From NCBI GenBank assembly GCA_035294325.1, contig DATGLE010000285.1:1-12883 (forward strand): 12,883 nt of DNA, written 5' to 3'. Source of the stretch: DATGLE01 sp035294325. GTDB taxonomy: Bacteria; Chloroflexota; Ktedonobacteria; Ktedonobacterales; Ktedonobacteraceae. A program made the position numbers and the translations under genes. The stretch's first letter is position 1. Each line of letters begins with the position of its first letter. This document shows, piece after piece, positions 1 through 8,324 of the stretch. The notes under the pieces are model-generated. The model was not told where the DNA came from and ran no database searches. It worked only from the letters and a program-made list of their open reading frames with translations.

Positions 1-3000
1 GCTTATCCTTATCGACGCGCCAGAATCCCTTCGCGTTGGTCCTGTCGTCGCGCAGAATCCAGGCAAAATCATCATACTCCAGACCGTACAATTCGGCAAT
101 CATGGCGTCGAGAATGCAGCGCAGGCGCAGGCGTTCGTGCGACGTGATGGCCCAGAGCTGGCGCCAGTGCTGCCACTCCAGTTCGGGATACGCCGCGCGC
201 AGCTCCAGCCACTGCGGGGCGAAGCAGGGCATGATGAGGTTGAGCCGCGCCGCCAGCCGCGCGCACGGCGTCGGCAGCAGCCGCGCGGGAGGGATCAGCG
301 GCGTCTCGGCAAGTACGAAATAGCTGAGATTAAGTCCTCCCAGACGATTACGCATTGCGTAATCATATGTAAATGAATTTAGAACGCCAGCTAGCGCTAT
401 AATGTCGGAGAAGCGGAGGGAAGTAATTTTTATTATTGCAAGTGAATGCCCACAGGGCAAATTATCGACAACGCTAGCATACATTGAGCGGGCGTTAGTA
501 GCAGATCCTATACTCATAAAGCTGATTTTGCTACTTCCAGGCTTGCCAATTCTTTCTTGACTATCTTTATATGCAACAAGATATTGGGGCTGTATCACCT
601 TATCATCAAACGGGATATCGCGCCATACGGCTCCGCGCCCTTTGCCGCTCACCCAACCTTTTTTGCTCGGATCGAAGGCGCCGATCATGCGCCCCTCGTA
701 GAGCGGCAGCGCGATATTACCATCGTCGTCGCGCCAGCGCCCGTAGCCGTCGGGACGATAGCCGCGCGCCTGCCACTGCGGCAGCGGCGGAAAGAGCCTC
801 GAATCGTTGGTCATGTGAAATTCGGTGGCATACTGGATCTGCCAGCTCCCGGCGTGCTGATCGCCGAGCAGGACCGTATTGCTGTAGAGCTTCTCAAGGA
901 TGGCGAGGTCGCGCGCGGTCTGCGCCTCGATGATCGCCAGCGAGCGCGGGCTGAAGCGCTCCACCTGCTCGCGCGGAAAGTCGAGCAGCACAGGCTCCGG
1001 CTGCTCCAGTTGTTCAAGCTGCTCCTGGTTGAAGGTCACGCGCAGCGTATCCGTGCGCCCGCCCTTCTCCAGCAGCAGCGCCACGAATTTGAACGCGCTA
1101 TGGATAGAAAAGATCCGGCGGTGATTGATGAAGCCGAAGAGCCAGAGCCAGCGGCAGTGGTCGAGGAAGAGCCTGCGCAGTTCCGCCGAGCCACGGTCGG
1201 TATAGAGGCCGGAGGGCACGAGCATGCCAAGCCGGCCCCCGGTTTTCAGGCAGTGGTGCGCCACCTCCAGGAACAGCTTGTAGGTATTGAGGTCTGCCGC
1301 GCCCTGATAGCGAAACGGCTCCGCGCCGTCGCAGTAGCTCTGGTACTTACTGCGGCGCTGCCGCCATAGTTTGTGCAGTTCCGCGCCCTTTTTGCCGCGC
1401 AGGATGGTGAAGCTCTCCATATCGGGTACGATAGGATCGCCGAAAGGCGAGGCGGCTCGGCCAACCCAGTTGCTCATGCCCCTGAAATACGCCTGGTAGA
1501 GCAGCCACTCGCGCTCGATGCCCGCGTCAAGCTCAAAGAGGTGACGCTGCTCCCGTAACGCTTCCTGCTTGCCATAGGCGCGGTAGAGCGGATCGTAGTC
1601 GCTGAAGAACTCCAGCGAAACGGGCTTGGAGATCTCCCACGGTGGGTTGGCGAGTACGGCGTCAAAGCCGTGCTCCCGCCTGGCGAAGACTTCGGGGAAT
1701 TCGATCTCCCAATGGAAGAAATGCAGTTCGTTCGCCAGTTCGTCCACGATTTCGCGCGTGCGCGCGGAGGGATTGTAGAAGTTGCGCGGCGTCGGCGCGC
1801 AGGCCAGTTCATCGCCGGGCCAGAACCAGGCCGCGCACCAGCGATCAAAGGCGCGCTTCATCTCCTGGTACTCGGTGCGGTCCTGCATAGCACGATAGCG
1901 CTCCTCACGCTCCCGGATCGACTCGATGGGCATGCGATGGATCTGCTCCATCTCGTTTGTCATCTGGTCGTGGATACCCTCCGGCGTCTGCTGCACATCT
2001 TCGGGGAAGAGCTGCGGCAGGCTCGCCCTGATCTGCTCCACAATTTCCGGTTTGATGACATCGTTGCGCGTCTGCTTGATCGCGTTGGTCCACTCGTTGG
2101 GTTTGTAGCGCACGCCGTTGGTATGCCTGGCATCGCCGCCGTCGCGCAGCCAGGCCATCACCGGATATTCGCGGAAGGTATCGAACCAGGCGCCGACGAG
2201 CGAATTGCCGACCTTGATTTTGTGATCGAGGAAGGTGAAGGGCAGGTCGCGATCCATCGTCTCGATCCAGAGGCTCATGCGCGCCAGTTCGACGGCCAGC
2301 GGTGAAAGATCGACGCCATACAGGCAGCGCTCGACCACGTAGCGGCGCAGGCGGGCTTTAGTCATCGGCTCAAGGCGCTCATCATCAGCGCGCACCGGCA
2401 ATAGCTCCTCTTCTGGCCGCGCGCGCGATGGCTCGCCGAAAGGCAGCGTAATCCTGATATAGACGCCATTTTCGTCCGGTATGGCATTGATGCGCCGGTA
2501 ATAGACCAGGGATTGATAGAGGGCGTCGGTGATATAGTGCAGGGCCGCGACCAGGAACGAGGCCGAGCCGCAGGCCGGGTCACAGACCTTGAGCGCCAGG
2601 ATCTCTTCCGGCGTGCGCGGGAGGCGCGCCCCGTCCTCGCCCACCGTGTAGAGCAGCGGCTCCAGGGTGCGCTGCGCAATCGGCACCGCCAGTTGTGGTC
2701 GCGTATAGAACGTGCCTGAACCTTTGCGCGTGCCGCCGCGCCGCACCAGGTAGAACTCGTCCTGGTCGAGCGCACGCTTAATCAGCCGGCGCGCCTCGCG
2801 CTCGCGCTCCTGTTCATAGAGGTAGAGCGCGTCCTTTTGCCGTTCCTCTGGCTTTCTGGTTTTGAGCAGGCCGGCGACCTCGACGGCGCGCTCGGCCCAG
2901 CGCAGAGCGCGCTGGCGGCGCAGGTCCGCCTCGCTCAGCGTGCCCGCCTCGTCCTCTTCTTCCTCAGCCTCGTCGCCCTCATCCTCGATTACCTCGTCCT

Positions 3001-4615
3001 CGACCTCGGCGCCTTCGGCTACCGGCTCCTCCTCAATCTCCTCCGCCGCGTCCTCGTTCTCCTCATCTTCGCCCGCGCTCGCCTCCTCTTCCGAGGCGGC
3101 GGGGACGCTGCTCTTCTCCACACGCAGCTTCTTGAGCAGGTCTTTAAGATGCTGGTCGGACATCTCTTCGAGCAGCTTGAGCGGCAGCACCGGCTCCTGG
3201 CCCAGATTGAGGAAGACCATCGGCTCGGTGGTCGTATGCAGGTTGAAGTCGAGCAGGCCCTGGTACATCAGGCCGATATACTCGGTGCGCAGTTCGGAGA
3301 AGTCCACCGGGCCATTCACCCAGCGGCTATGGCTGCCCTGGCGGATCTTGAGCCGCCCATTTTTGAGCAGTTCGAGCAGGCGCAGCACCGTCGCGTCCGA
3401 GATGGCGATATCCGGTGACTCGAAGAGGCTGATGGCGCGCAGCGCGGCATCCTGGCTCTCCGGTTCGCCGGGGCGGAAGAGCAGGCCGCCGTATTCCTGC
3501 ACCGGCAGAGTGGGACTTGACGAGCCGTAATAAATCAGCGAGAAGAGGCTGAGCAGGCGCGGCCAGGCGCTATAATGCTCTTCGAGCGCGCGATGGCCCT
3601 CATCCTGCCGTGCGCGGCGCAGTTGCTCATAGAGACCTTCGAGGCCGTAGCTATCGTTGTAAGTCGCCAGCGAGCGGGGGAGCAGGTCGCGCGCCTCGGC
3701 GAAGAGGATGATGACCAGGCGCATGATGATGCGGACTGTGGCCTGGTAGAGCGCCTCCATCAGCCGCTTCTGCGCCAGGGCGCCACCCTGCGGCGAACTG
3801 CGCACGATAGCGAGCAGTTCTGGCCGCTGGCGGACCGCCCGGTTCAGTTCGTTGAGCAGCAGTTCTATCGACTCACGCACCTGCTCGCCCAGCACCGCCG
3901 AAAGTTCGCCCTGGCGCGAGCGCGACGCCTCCGCTGCCTCCAATAAAGGGAAGCTTTGCGCGCCGGGCGTGCGCGGATTCATGCCCGAAGGGCCGAGCAG
4001 CGTATAGAAGCCGTACAACTGGTGGCGCAGTTCTTCCTCGACGAACCAGGACTCGGCGTCCCACTCCGCCCAGGAATCGTAGTCAAGGCCGGCATAGCAG
4101 AGGCGGAACTGGCGCCCGTTGGTCATCAAGCCAAGTTTGACATTTTTCGCGCGCAGCAGTTCCAGCAGGCGGCCATAGCCCGCGCGCCCGCCCTGGCCGA
4201 GCTGGCGCGTCACCTCAACCCAGACGAAGAGCGCCGGTTCGCGCTGGCTGCTATCGCGGAACAGGATGCGCTGCGGGGATAATCGCTCGCCGAGCATGGT
4301 ATCGTGCTTCCACTGCGCCGCGACGTTGCTGCCCTTCTGCCAGCGCGAACCTTCGTGGCCCAGGAAGGTATCGAGCACACCATCGAGCCAGGCGTAGAGG
4401 GGGCGATGATCCGTACCCTGCTGATAAGCGCGTTCGCCCTGGCACCAGGCATCGAAGGCCGCATAGCGCTCGCGCAGGTTACGATAGCTGAACCATTTTG
4501 GCTCGTCGGGGCCGTCGGGGAAGTATTCTTCGAGCAGGGCAGGAGCGACCACCAGCCCGCTGTGCCGCAGTTCTGACCACCAGGCATGCTTCTGCGAGCT
4601 CGCCATCACCGGCAT
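1..4615 (-). CDS. drmMI: DISARM class 1-type N6-adenine DNA methyltransferase (Eco57I-like), 3' end outside window
   Basis: This is a predicted S-adenosylmethionine-dependent adenine-N6 DNA methyltransferase that would mark host DNA for a DISARM-type antiphage system. I followed the frame codon by codon: 1538 residues are open from ATG 4615 with no stop before the left edge. A GGAAAGGAG ribosome binding site lies about 10 nt upstream. Visible parts are an N-terminal helical domain with TNGRQFRLCY (about 165-174), RLVIILFAEARDLLPR near 300, PVDFSELRTEYIGLMYQGLLD near 440, and an acidic linker (about 508-558). The methylase core follows: FYTR (636-639), SAM motif I DPACGSASF (679-687) and catalytic NPPW (990-993). 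The C-terminal part should hold the target recognition domain and ends at the edge in FWRVDKDK. It lies 86 nt downstream of the helicase gene, probably in one operon. I see no convincing PD-(D/E)xK nuclease motif, so this does not look like a type IIG enzyme. The family call is confident; DrmMI rests on similarity and gene order. Confidence 0.8.
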   Translation of the reverse strand, partial: MPVMASSQKHAWWSELRHSGLVVAPALLEEYFPDGPDEPKWFSYRNLRERYAAFDAWCQGERAYQQGTDHRPLYAWLDGVLDTFLGHEGSRWQKGSNVAAQWKHDTMLGERLSPQRILFRDSSQREPALFVWVEVTRQLGQGGRAGYGRLLELLRAKNVKLGLMTNGRQFRLCYAGLDYDSWAEWDAESWFVEEELRHQLYGFYTLLGPSGMNPRTPGAQSFPLLEAAEASRSRQGELSAVLGEQVRESIELLLNELNRAVRQRPELLAIVRSSPQGGALAQKRLMEALYQATVRIIMRLVIILFAEARDLLPRSLATYNDSYGLEGLYEQLRRARQDEGHRALEEHYSAWPRLLSLFSLIYYGSSSPTLPVQEYGGLLFRPGEPESQDAALRAISLFESPDIAISDATVLRLLELLKNGRLKIRQGSHSRWVNGPVDFSELRTEYIGLMYQGLLDFNLHTTTEPMVFLNLGQEPVLPLKLLEEMSDQHLKDLLKKLRVEKSSVPAASEEEASAGEDEENEDAAEEIEEEPVAEGAEVEDEVIEDEGDEAEEEEDEAGTLSEADLRRQRALRWAERAVEVAGLLKTRKPEERQKDALYLYEQEREREARRLIKRALDQDEFYLVRRGGTRKGSGTFYTRPQLAVPIAQRTLEPLLYTVGEDGARLPRTPEEILALKVCDPACGSASFLVAALHYITDALYQSLVYYRRINAIPDENGVYIRITLPFGEPSRARPEEELLPVRADDERLEPMTKARLRRYVVERCLYGVDLSPLAVELARMSLWIETMDRDLPFTFLDHKIKVGNSLVGAWFDTFREYPVMAWLRDGGDARHTNGVRYKPNEWTNAIKQTRNDVIKPEIVEQIRASLPQLFPEDVQQTPEGIHDQMTNEMEQIHRMPIESIREREERYRAMQDRTEYQEMKRAFDRWCAAWFWPGDELACAPTPRNFYNPSARTREIVDELANELHFFHWEIEFPEVFARREHGFDAVLANPPWEISKPVSLEFFSDYDPLYRAYGKQEALREQRHLFELDAGIEREWLLYQAYFRGMSNWVGRAASPFGDPIVPDMESFTILRGKKGAELHKLWRQRRSKYQSYCDGAEPFRYQGAADLNTYKLFLEVAHHCLKTGGRLGMLVPSGLYTDRGSAELRRLFLDHCRWLWLFGFINHRRIFSIHSAFKFVALLLEKGGRTDTLRVTFNQEQLEQLEQPEPVLLDFPREQVERFSPRSLAIIEAQTARDLAILEKLYSNTVLLGDQHAGSWQIQYATEFHMTNDSRLFPPLPQWQARGYRPDGYGRWRDDDGNIALPLYEGRMIGAFDPSKKGWVSGKGRGAVWRDIPFDDKVIQPQYLVAYKDSQERIGKPGSSKISFMSIGSATNARSMYASVVDNLPCGHSLAIIKITSLRFSDIIALAGVLNSFTYDYAMRNRLGGLNLSYFVLAETPLIPPARLLPTPCARLAARLNLIMPCFAPQWLELRAAYPELEWQHWRQLWAITSHERLRLRCILDAMIAELYGLEYDDFAWILRDDRTNAKGFWRVDKDK

Positions 4616-4701
4616 TGTATCGCTGCTCCTTTCCTATGATGATTGTTACCATCAAGATCGATCATACCATCTCGCACCGTGCCAGCATGACGCGCCTCTG
4701 C

Positions 4702-7700
4702 TCAGGGTGAAATGCCCCCTGCATGCGGCGTGCGGACAAGGTATTCCAGCGCCAGCGGTTGCACATCAACCGTCGCCAGGGCATAGCGCTTCGGCAACAC
4801 CTGTTTCAGCACACGCTGCTGCTCTTTGATAACCAGATCCTTCATGCGCTCGATATGATTGTGTTCCAGTTGCCACTCTAGCTCCTGCAAGCGCTGCTGC
4901 TCCTGCAATTGCTCCTGGCGCACCTCTGGGATGAGCGCGGGTTGCAACAGCTTCCTGCGCTGTCGCTCTATCTCGTTCTGGAGGGCGCGTAGCGCGGCGG
5001 GCTGTTTCTGCCGATCCAGTTCAAGCAAACGAGCGGTGAAGATGCTCTCTTCCCATGCCTTCTCCTGTTGATAGCGCTGCTGCATGCGGCGCGTAAACTC
5101 CTCGCGATATTCATCGCGTTTCTTCAGCACGAGCGCGCGGATAAAGTGCTGGTGCTCCGACCAGAGTTTGCGCAGGCGTGGTACCTGCTCGCGCAGTTCC
5201 TCGGCTGAGAGATCATGGCGCGGCAGTGGCTTCACCTGAGTCCACAGCTCCGGCTCCAACGGCTCAAGCTCATAGCCGTGGACCTCAAAGGGCAGGGAAA
5301 CGATCTCCTGGTGCGCCGTCTCACGGAACTCGTTCATAATTTCCACATAGAGGTGCAGCAGCAGGATATCATGCGCGCCCCGGGGCAGCGGGCAGCTCTG
5401 TATCGTCCAGCGCGTCAGCCCTTTGCTCTCCCACATCTGGCGGCGCAGAACGCCGATGGCGCGCTGCATCAAAGGGTGAGCCAGGCGGATCAACTCGGCA
5501 TCGACGCGCGGCTTGAAGATACGGCGCCCGTTATGCACCACCTCAAAATAGCCGGGATCAAAGACCAGCTTGGGCAGGCCGGTGACGGCGCTCGTCTGCC
5601 GCTCAATCGTCTCCTTGACCAGCTTCTTCCAGTTCTCCGGTACCTTCTTAAATCGATAAGCCCTGCCGTCATCTACCGCGTACAGTTCGCCACCCTCATA
5701 GGCCACGGCCCGCGCGAGCAATTGCGCCGCATGCTCCGGCGAGAGCGCCAGGCTCAACTCCGTCGCCTGTAAGCGCTGCATCGCCCGTACACATAAGCTG
5801 CGCTGGCCTCTGTCGCGCATACGCAGGTCTTCTTTCTCCTGAGGATCGGAGCGCGCAGCCTGTACGCGGCGCTCCAGCTCGTCGGGGGAGATGCTGCGCC
5901 GCGTGAAGTTCTCCTCAATCGTACTATCGATGATCTGACCGACGCTGCCCAGATCGCTGCGTGCCTGGTCCACCTTCTTGACAACGGACGCCATGAATTG
6001 CAGATCGGCCTCGTCATCGCTGCTAAAGTGGTAGGCGAACACGTCCCGCTCCTGCCCGTGTCGATCCACACGCCCATTGCGCTGTTCCAGGCGCATCGGG
6101 TTCCAGGGGATCTCCTGATGAATGACATAGCGACACGTCAACTGCAAGCTGATGCCCTCCGAGACGGTATCGGTGCCGACCAGAATGCGCAGCGGGTGCC
6201 GGGGATCGTTAAACGCCTCCTTGATCGTTTCGCGCTGCTCGCTCGTCGCTCCCCCATAGAGACATTCCACCTGTGGCCGCTCCAGGCCCGTGCGGCGCAG
6301 GCGCTCGATCAGGTAATCGAGCGTATGCTTATATTCGGTAAAGATAATCAGCCGTTCGTCATCGCGCAGGCGCCCGCCTATCATCAGTTTTTCATTGATC
6401 CAGCGCCACAGCCGCTCCCAGCGCGCATCGATTGGCAGGGCCACATCCTGTAATGGCTGTTGCATCGCCGCCGCGCTCCACCCCAGGCGCTCCAGACAGG
6501 CATTGACCTCCTGCCGCTGCTGCGTGAGCTGCCCTGCGTATTTGCGCAGCCACGCGCCCGTCTGCTTGATAGCATCCTCTTCGCGCAGCCCGCGCTCCTG
6601 ATCGTCGTTAATCGCCATTTCGGCGCGGTCAATCGTGCGCTCCGTCACTTCCAGGCTCTCCTCATGCAGTTCCAGCCCCTCGACGTGTCGCCACCATGTG
6701 CGCGCGAAGGCATACGAACTGGAGAGCAGGCGTTTGGTCAGCAGCTTGATCAGGAAATCGCCCAGGTGTCGCTCGCGCCTGCTCGCGCTCTCAAGCAGCA
6801 GGTGCAGCGCCTCGCGATAGCGGCGCAGCGCGGCGAAAAGCGCCTGCTCTTCCGCCTGCAAAGAGACTGGCAGCCCGTCTACCTGGCGCCTGGCGAAGCG
6901 GTCCGGCTCGCCCTCCTCATTCAGTTCTTCTTTCAAGCGCCGCACCATCGTCAGGCGCACCTGCTCGTGATCCTGTGCATCGAGCTTGCCTTTTTGCTGG
7001 AAGCGCACTGGATCCAGCAGTTCGAGCAGGCCAGTGAAGGAGACAGTAAAGCCATTATGGGGCGTAGCTGAGAGGAAGAGGCGATGCTCAAAGTGGGGTG
7101 CAATACGGCGCAGCATCTCGCAGCGGTCGCTATTGTCGCCATAGCTATTGGGCGCCAGGTTGTGCACTTCATCGACCACGAGCATCTGCCAGGGCAGGAT
7201 TGCCTCAAAGTGACCGGAGAGCATCTGTGTTGCGGCCATGAAGGAAGCCAGGATGTCGCGCTGGCGCAGGTAATCCATCGAAGTGATAATGCGCGGATAG
7301 GAGGCCCAGGGGTTGCTATCGACGCCGAGTTCGCGCTGGAGCCTGAAGGTTGCATCGCGGTCAACGATGGTAAAGTCGAGATGAAACTTTTCGCGCATCT
7401 CGTCGCGCCACTGCAACTGGAGCGAGGCCGGGCAGATAATCAGCACGCGCCTGATGCGGCGCCGCACGAAGAGTTCCGAGAGGATCAGGCCGGCCTCAAT
7501 CGTCTTGCCGAGGCCCACGTCGTCGGCGAGCAGCAGCGAGATGCGCGGCATGAGTATGGCCTTGAGCACAGGATAGAGCTGATAATCCTCGACCTGCACC
7601 GCGCTCTGCCAGGGCGAAATAAGCTGCAAGGCGCCCTCGTCATCTTCACGGCGTGCGGCCAGGCGATTGACGGCGCTCCACTGGTGGGCGCGCAGAAAGG

Positions 7701-8073
7701 CTTGCAGTAGTTCGGGTTGATCGGGATTCTGGTCGGGTTCCTCAATGCGCGGAATAGCCAGGCTGGCGACGACCCTGGCTCCGCGCTCTCTTTCCCAGAT
7801 GATGCAATCACTCTCAGGGTGAGGCCAGCCATCGATGTAATCGACCAGAACCTCGTGCAGTGCGGCCATACTCGGATGACGGTGTTCATCGACGGAGCGC
7901 ACAACCGCCGGTCGGTTGCGCACAATCACCGTCTGGCCGGCATGCGGTAGTAATATACTGCTCGTAGCTATGATCTTCCCTGCTTCCTGTTTCTTACTTC
8001 CTGTCCTCGCGCATGCAGCGCTCTCCTTAGAGATAGTGTTTTGCGAAACATGCGCTTCGCGCATGTTTCGCAA
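4702..8073 (-). CDS. drmD: DISARM-type SNF2-like helicase DrmD
   Basis: This is a predicted ATP-dependent DNA translocase of the SNF2/superfamily 2 type, probably the DrmD component of a class 1 DISARM phage-defence system. Counting from the TTG at 8073 (1123 residues), motif I is DDVGLGKT (184-191), motif II DEVH (301-304), motif III SATPHNG (335-341), motif V GTDTVSEGISL (633-643) and motif VI QRNGRVDRHGQ (664-674). Both RecA-like lobes are therefore intact. The C-terminal third is rich in Glu, Gln and Arg and probably coiled coil (roughly 950-1090). The start is unsure. TTG 8073 (GAAAGAGA 7 nt upstream) and ATG 8064 are the only canonical in-frame starts before the region GQTVIVR, and both sit inside a perfect palindrome. 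The next ones, GTG 7929 and ATG 7868, would cut into conserved sequence. It heads the minus-strand operon, directly upstream of the methyltransferase. Helicase identity is very sure; DrmD is likely. Confidence 0.85.
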   Translation of the reverse strand: MRNMREAHVSQNTISKESAACARTGSKKQEAGKIIATSSILLPHAGQTVIVRNRPAVVRSVDEHRHPSMAALHEVLVDYIDGWPHPESDCIIWERERGARVVASLAIPRIEEPDQNPDQPELLQAFLRAHQWSAVNRLAARREDDEGALQLISPWQSAVQVEDYQLYPVLKAILMPRISLLLADDVGLGKTIEAGLILSELFVRRRIRRVLIICPASLQLQWRDEMREKFHLDFTIVDRDATFRLQRELGVDSNPWASYPRIITSMDYLRQRDILASFMAATQMLSGHFEAILPWQMLVVDEVHNLAPNSYGDNSDRCEMLRRIAPHFEHRLFLSATPHNGFTVSFTGLLELLDPVRFQQKGKLDAQDHEQVRLTMVRRLKEELNEEGEPDRFARRQVDGLPVSLQAEEQALFAALRRYREALHLLLESASRRERHLGDFLIKLLTKRLLSSSYAFARTWWRHVEGLELHEESLEVTERTIDRAEMAINDDQERGLREEDAIKQTGAWLRKYAGQLTQQRQEVNACLERLGWSAAAMQQPLQDVALPIDARWERLWRWINEKLMIGGRLRDDERLIIFTEYKHTLDYLIERLRRTGLERPQVECLYGGATSEQRETIKEAFNDPRHPLRILVGTDTVSEGISLQLTCRYVIHQEIPWNPMRLEQRNGRVDRHGQERDVFAYHFSSDDEADLQFMASVVKKVDQARSDLGSVGQIIDSTIEENFTRRSISPDELERRVQAARSDPQEKEDLRMRDRGQRSLCVRAMQRLQATELSLALSPEHAAQLLARAVAYEGGELYAVDDGRAYRFKKVPENWKKLVKETIERQTSAVTGLPKLVFDPGYFEVVHNGRRIFKPRVDAELIRLAHPLMQRAIGVLRRQMWESKGLTRWTIQSCPLPRGAHDILLLHLYVEIMNEFRETAHQEIVSLPFEVHGYELEPLEPELWTQVKPLPRHDLSAEELREQVPRLRKLWSEHQHFIRALVLKKRDEYREEFTRRMQQRYQQEKAWEESIFTARLLELDRQKQPAALRALQNEIERQRRKLLQPALIPEVRQEQLQEQQRLQELEWQLEHNHIERMKDLVIKEQQRVLKQVLPKRYALATVDVQPLALEYLVRTPHAGGISP

Positions 8074-8085
8074 AACACTATCTCT
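8029..8085. repeat. 57-nt perfect palindrome over the drmD start
   Basis: Arms 8029-8055 and 8059-8085 are perfectly complementary (27 bp) around a 3-nt loop. Read on the minus strand the apex is GCGCGAAGCGC. It contains the leader stop, both candidate drmD starts (TTG 8073, ATG 8064) and would fold in the mRNA. No T-run follows, so it is not a simple terminator. A smaller hairpin (8092-8097 with 8101-8106) lies just upstream in the transcript. It may be a REP-like mobile palindrome, a translational control hairpin, or both. Confidence 0.9.
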
Positions 8086-8143
8086 TTCGGACGCGGCCCT
8101 GCCGCGCAGCTATCCTGCTAGAGAGGGCGAGGATGCTGAGCAT
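8078..8143 (-). CDS. Putative 21-aa leader peptide (uORF) of the defence operon
   Basis: A short frame starts at ATG 8143 with AGGAG 8 nt upstream (8152-8156) and ends at TAG 8078-8080. It encodes MLSILALSSRIAARQGRVRKR, with a hydrophobic start and a strongly basic end. The predicted promoter start site (about 8166) puts the ribosome binding site close to the mRNA 5' end, as expected for the first cistron. The stop codon lies 4 nt before the TTG start of the helicase gene and inside the large palindrome. Translation of this peptide could therefore open the hairpin and couple to helicase translation. I recognise no peptide family. It could be a chance frame; the signal is the good ribosome binding site, the promoter spacing and the stop/start arrangement. 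Confidence 0.4.
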   Translation of the reverse strand: MLSILALSSRIAARQGRVRKR

Positions 8144-8172
8144 CAGACGCACTCCTGGCGGCTGCGCTACAT

Positions 8173-8201
8173 AGTATAGCGAGGTGTAGAGAGTTCTGCA
8201 A
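8173..8201 (-). promoter_or_regulatory. Sigma70-like promoter of the defence operon
   Basis: Read on the minus strand, a -35 box TTGCAG (8196-8201) is followed after exactly 17 nt by a -10 box TATACT (8173-8178). The predicted transcription start near 8166 gives a leader of about 90 nt before the helicase gene. That leader holds the small ORF and two hairpins. Box match and ideal spacing support it; no binding site for a regulator is evident. Confidence 0.6.
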
Positions 8202-8324
8202 GAGGGAACAAAATTCCCAGATCGGCCAATCCCTGTAGCACGTTGTTGAAAATTGGTGTATACTGCTTTCCTGTAAAACAGGCACGAACTTCCCAACAAG
8301 CAAGCAGTAAAAGGCAGGAGCACG

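Noticed and set aside
557..3530. Several long plus-strand open frames (557-1369, 1670-2305, 2837-3418, 2862-3530)
   Set aside because: They lie opposite the continuous 1538-codon methylase frame with its clear motifs; their products are low-complexity Arg/Leu/Ser-rich with no family features.
4210..4276. Possible PD-(D/E)xK nuclease motif in the methylase N-terminus (D121, then VWVEV at 131-135)
   Set aside because: The ExK lysine is missing (E-V-T) and the motif spacing is not convincing, so I do not call a nuclease domain.
5215..7710. Plus-strand frames opposite the helicase (5215-5772, 6460-7071, 7084-7710)
   Set aside because: They are antisense to a gene with all SNF2 motifs intact; no ribosome binding sites or recognisable domains.
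8243..8264. Plus-strand promoter TTGTTG...TATACT for the HsdS-like gene
   Set aside because: The boxes are only 10 nt apart; only the -10 is plausible, so no promoter feature is listed.
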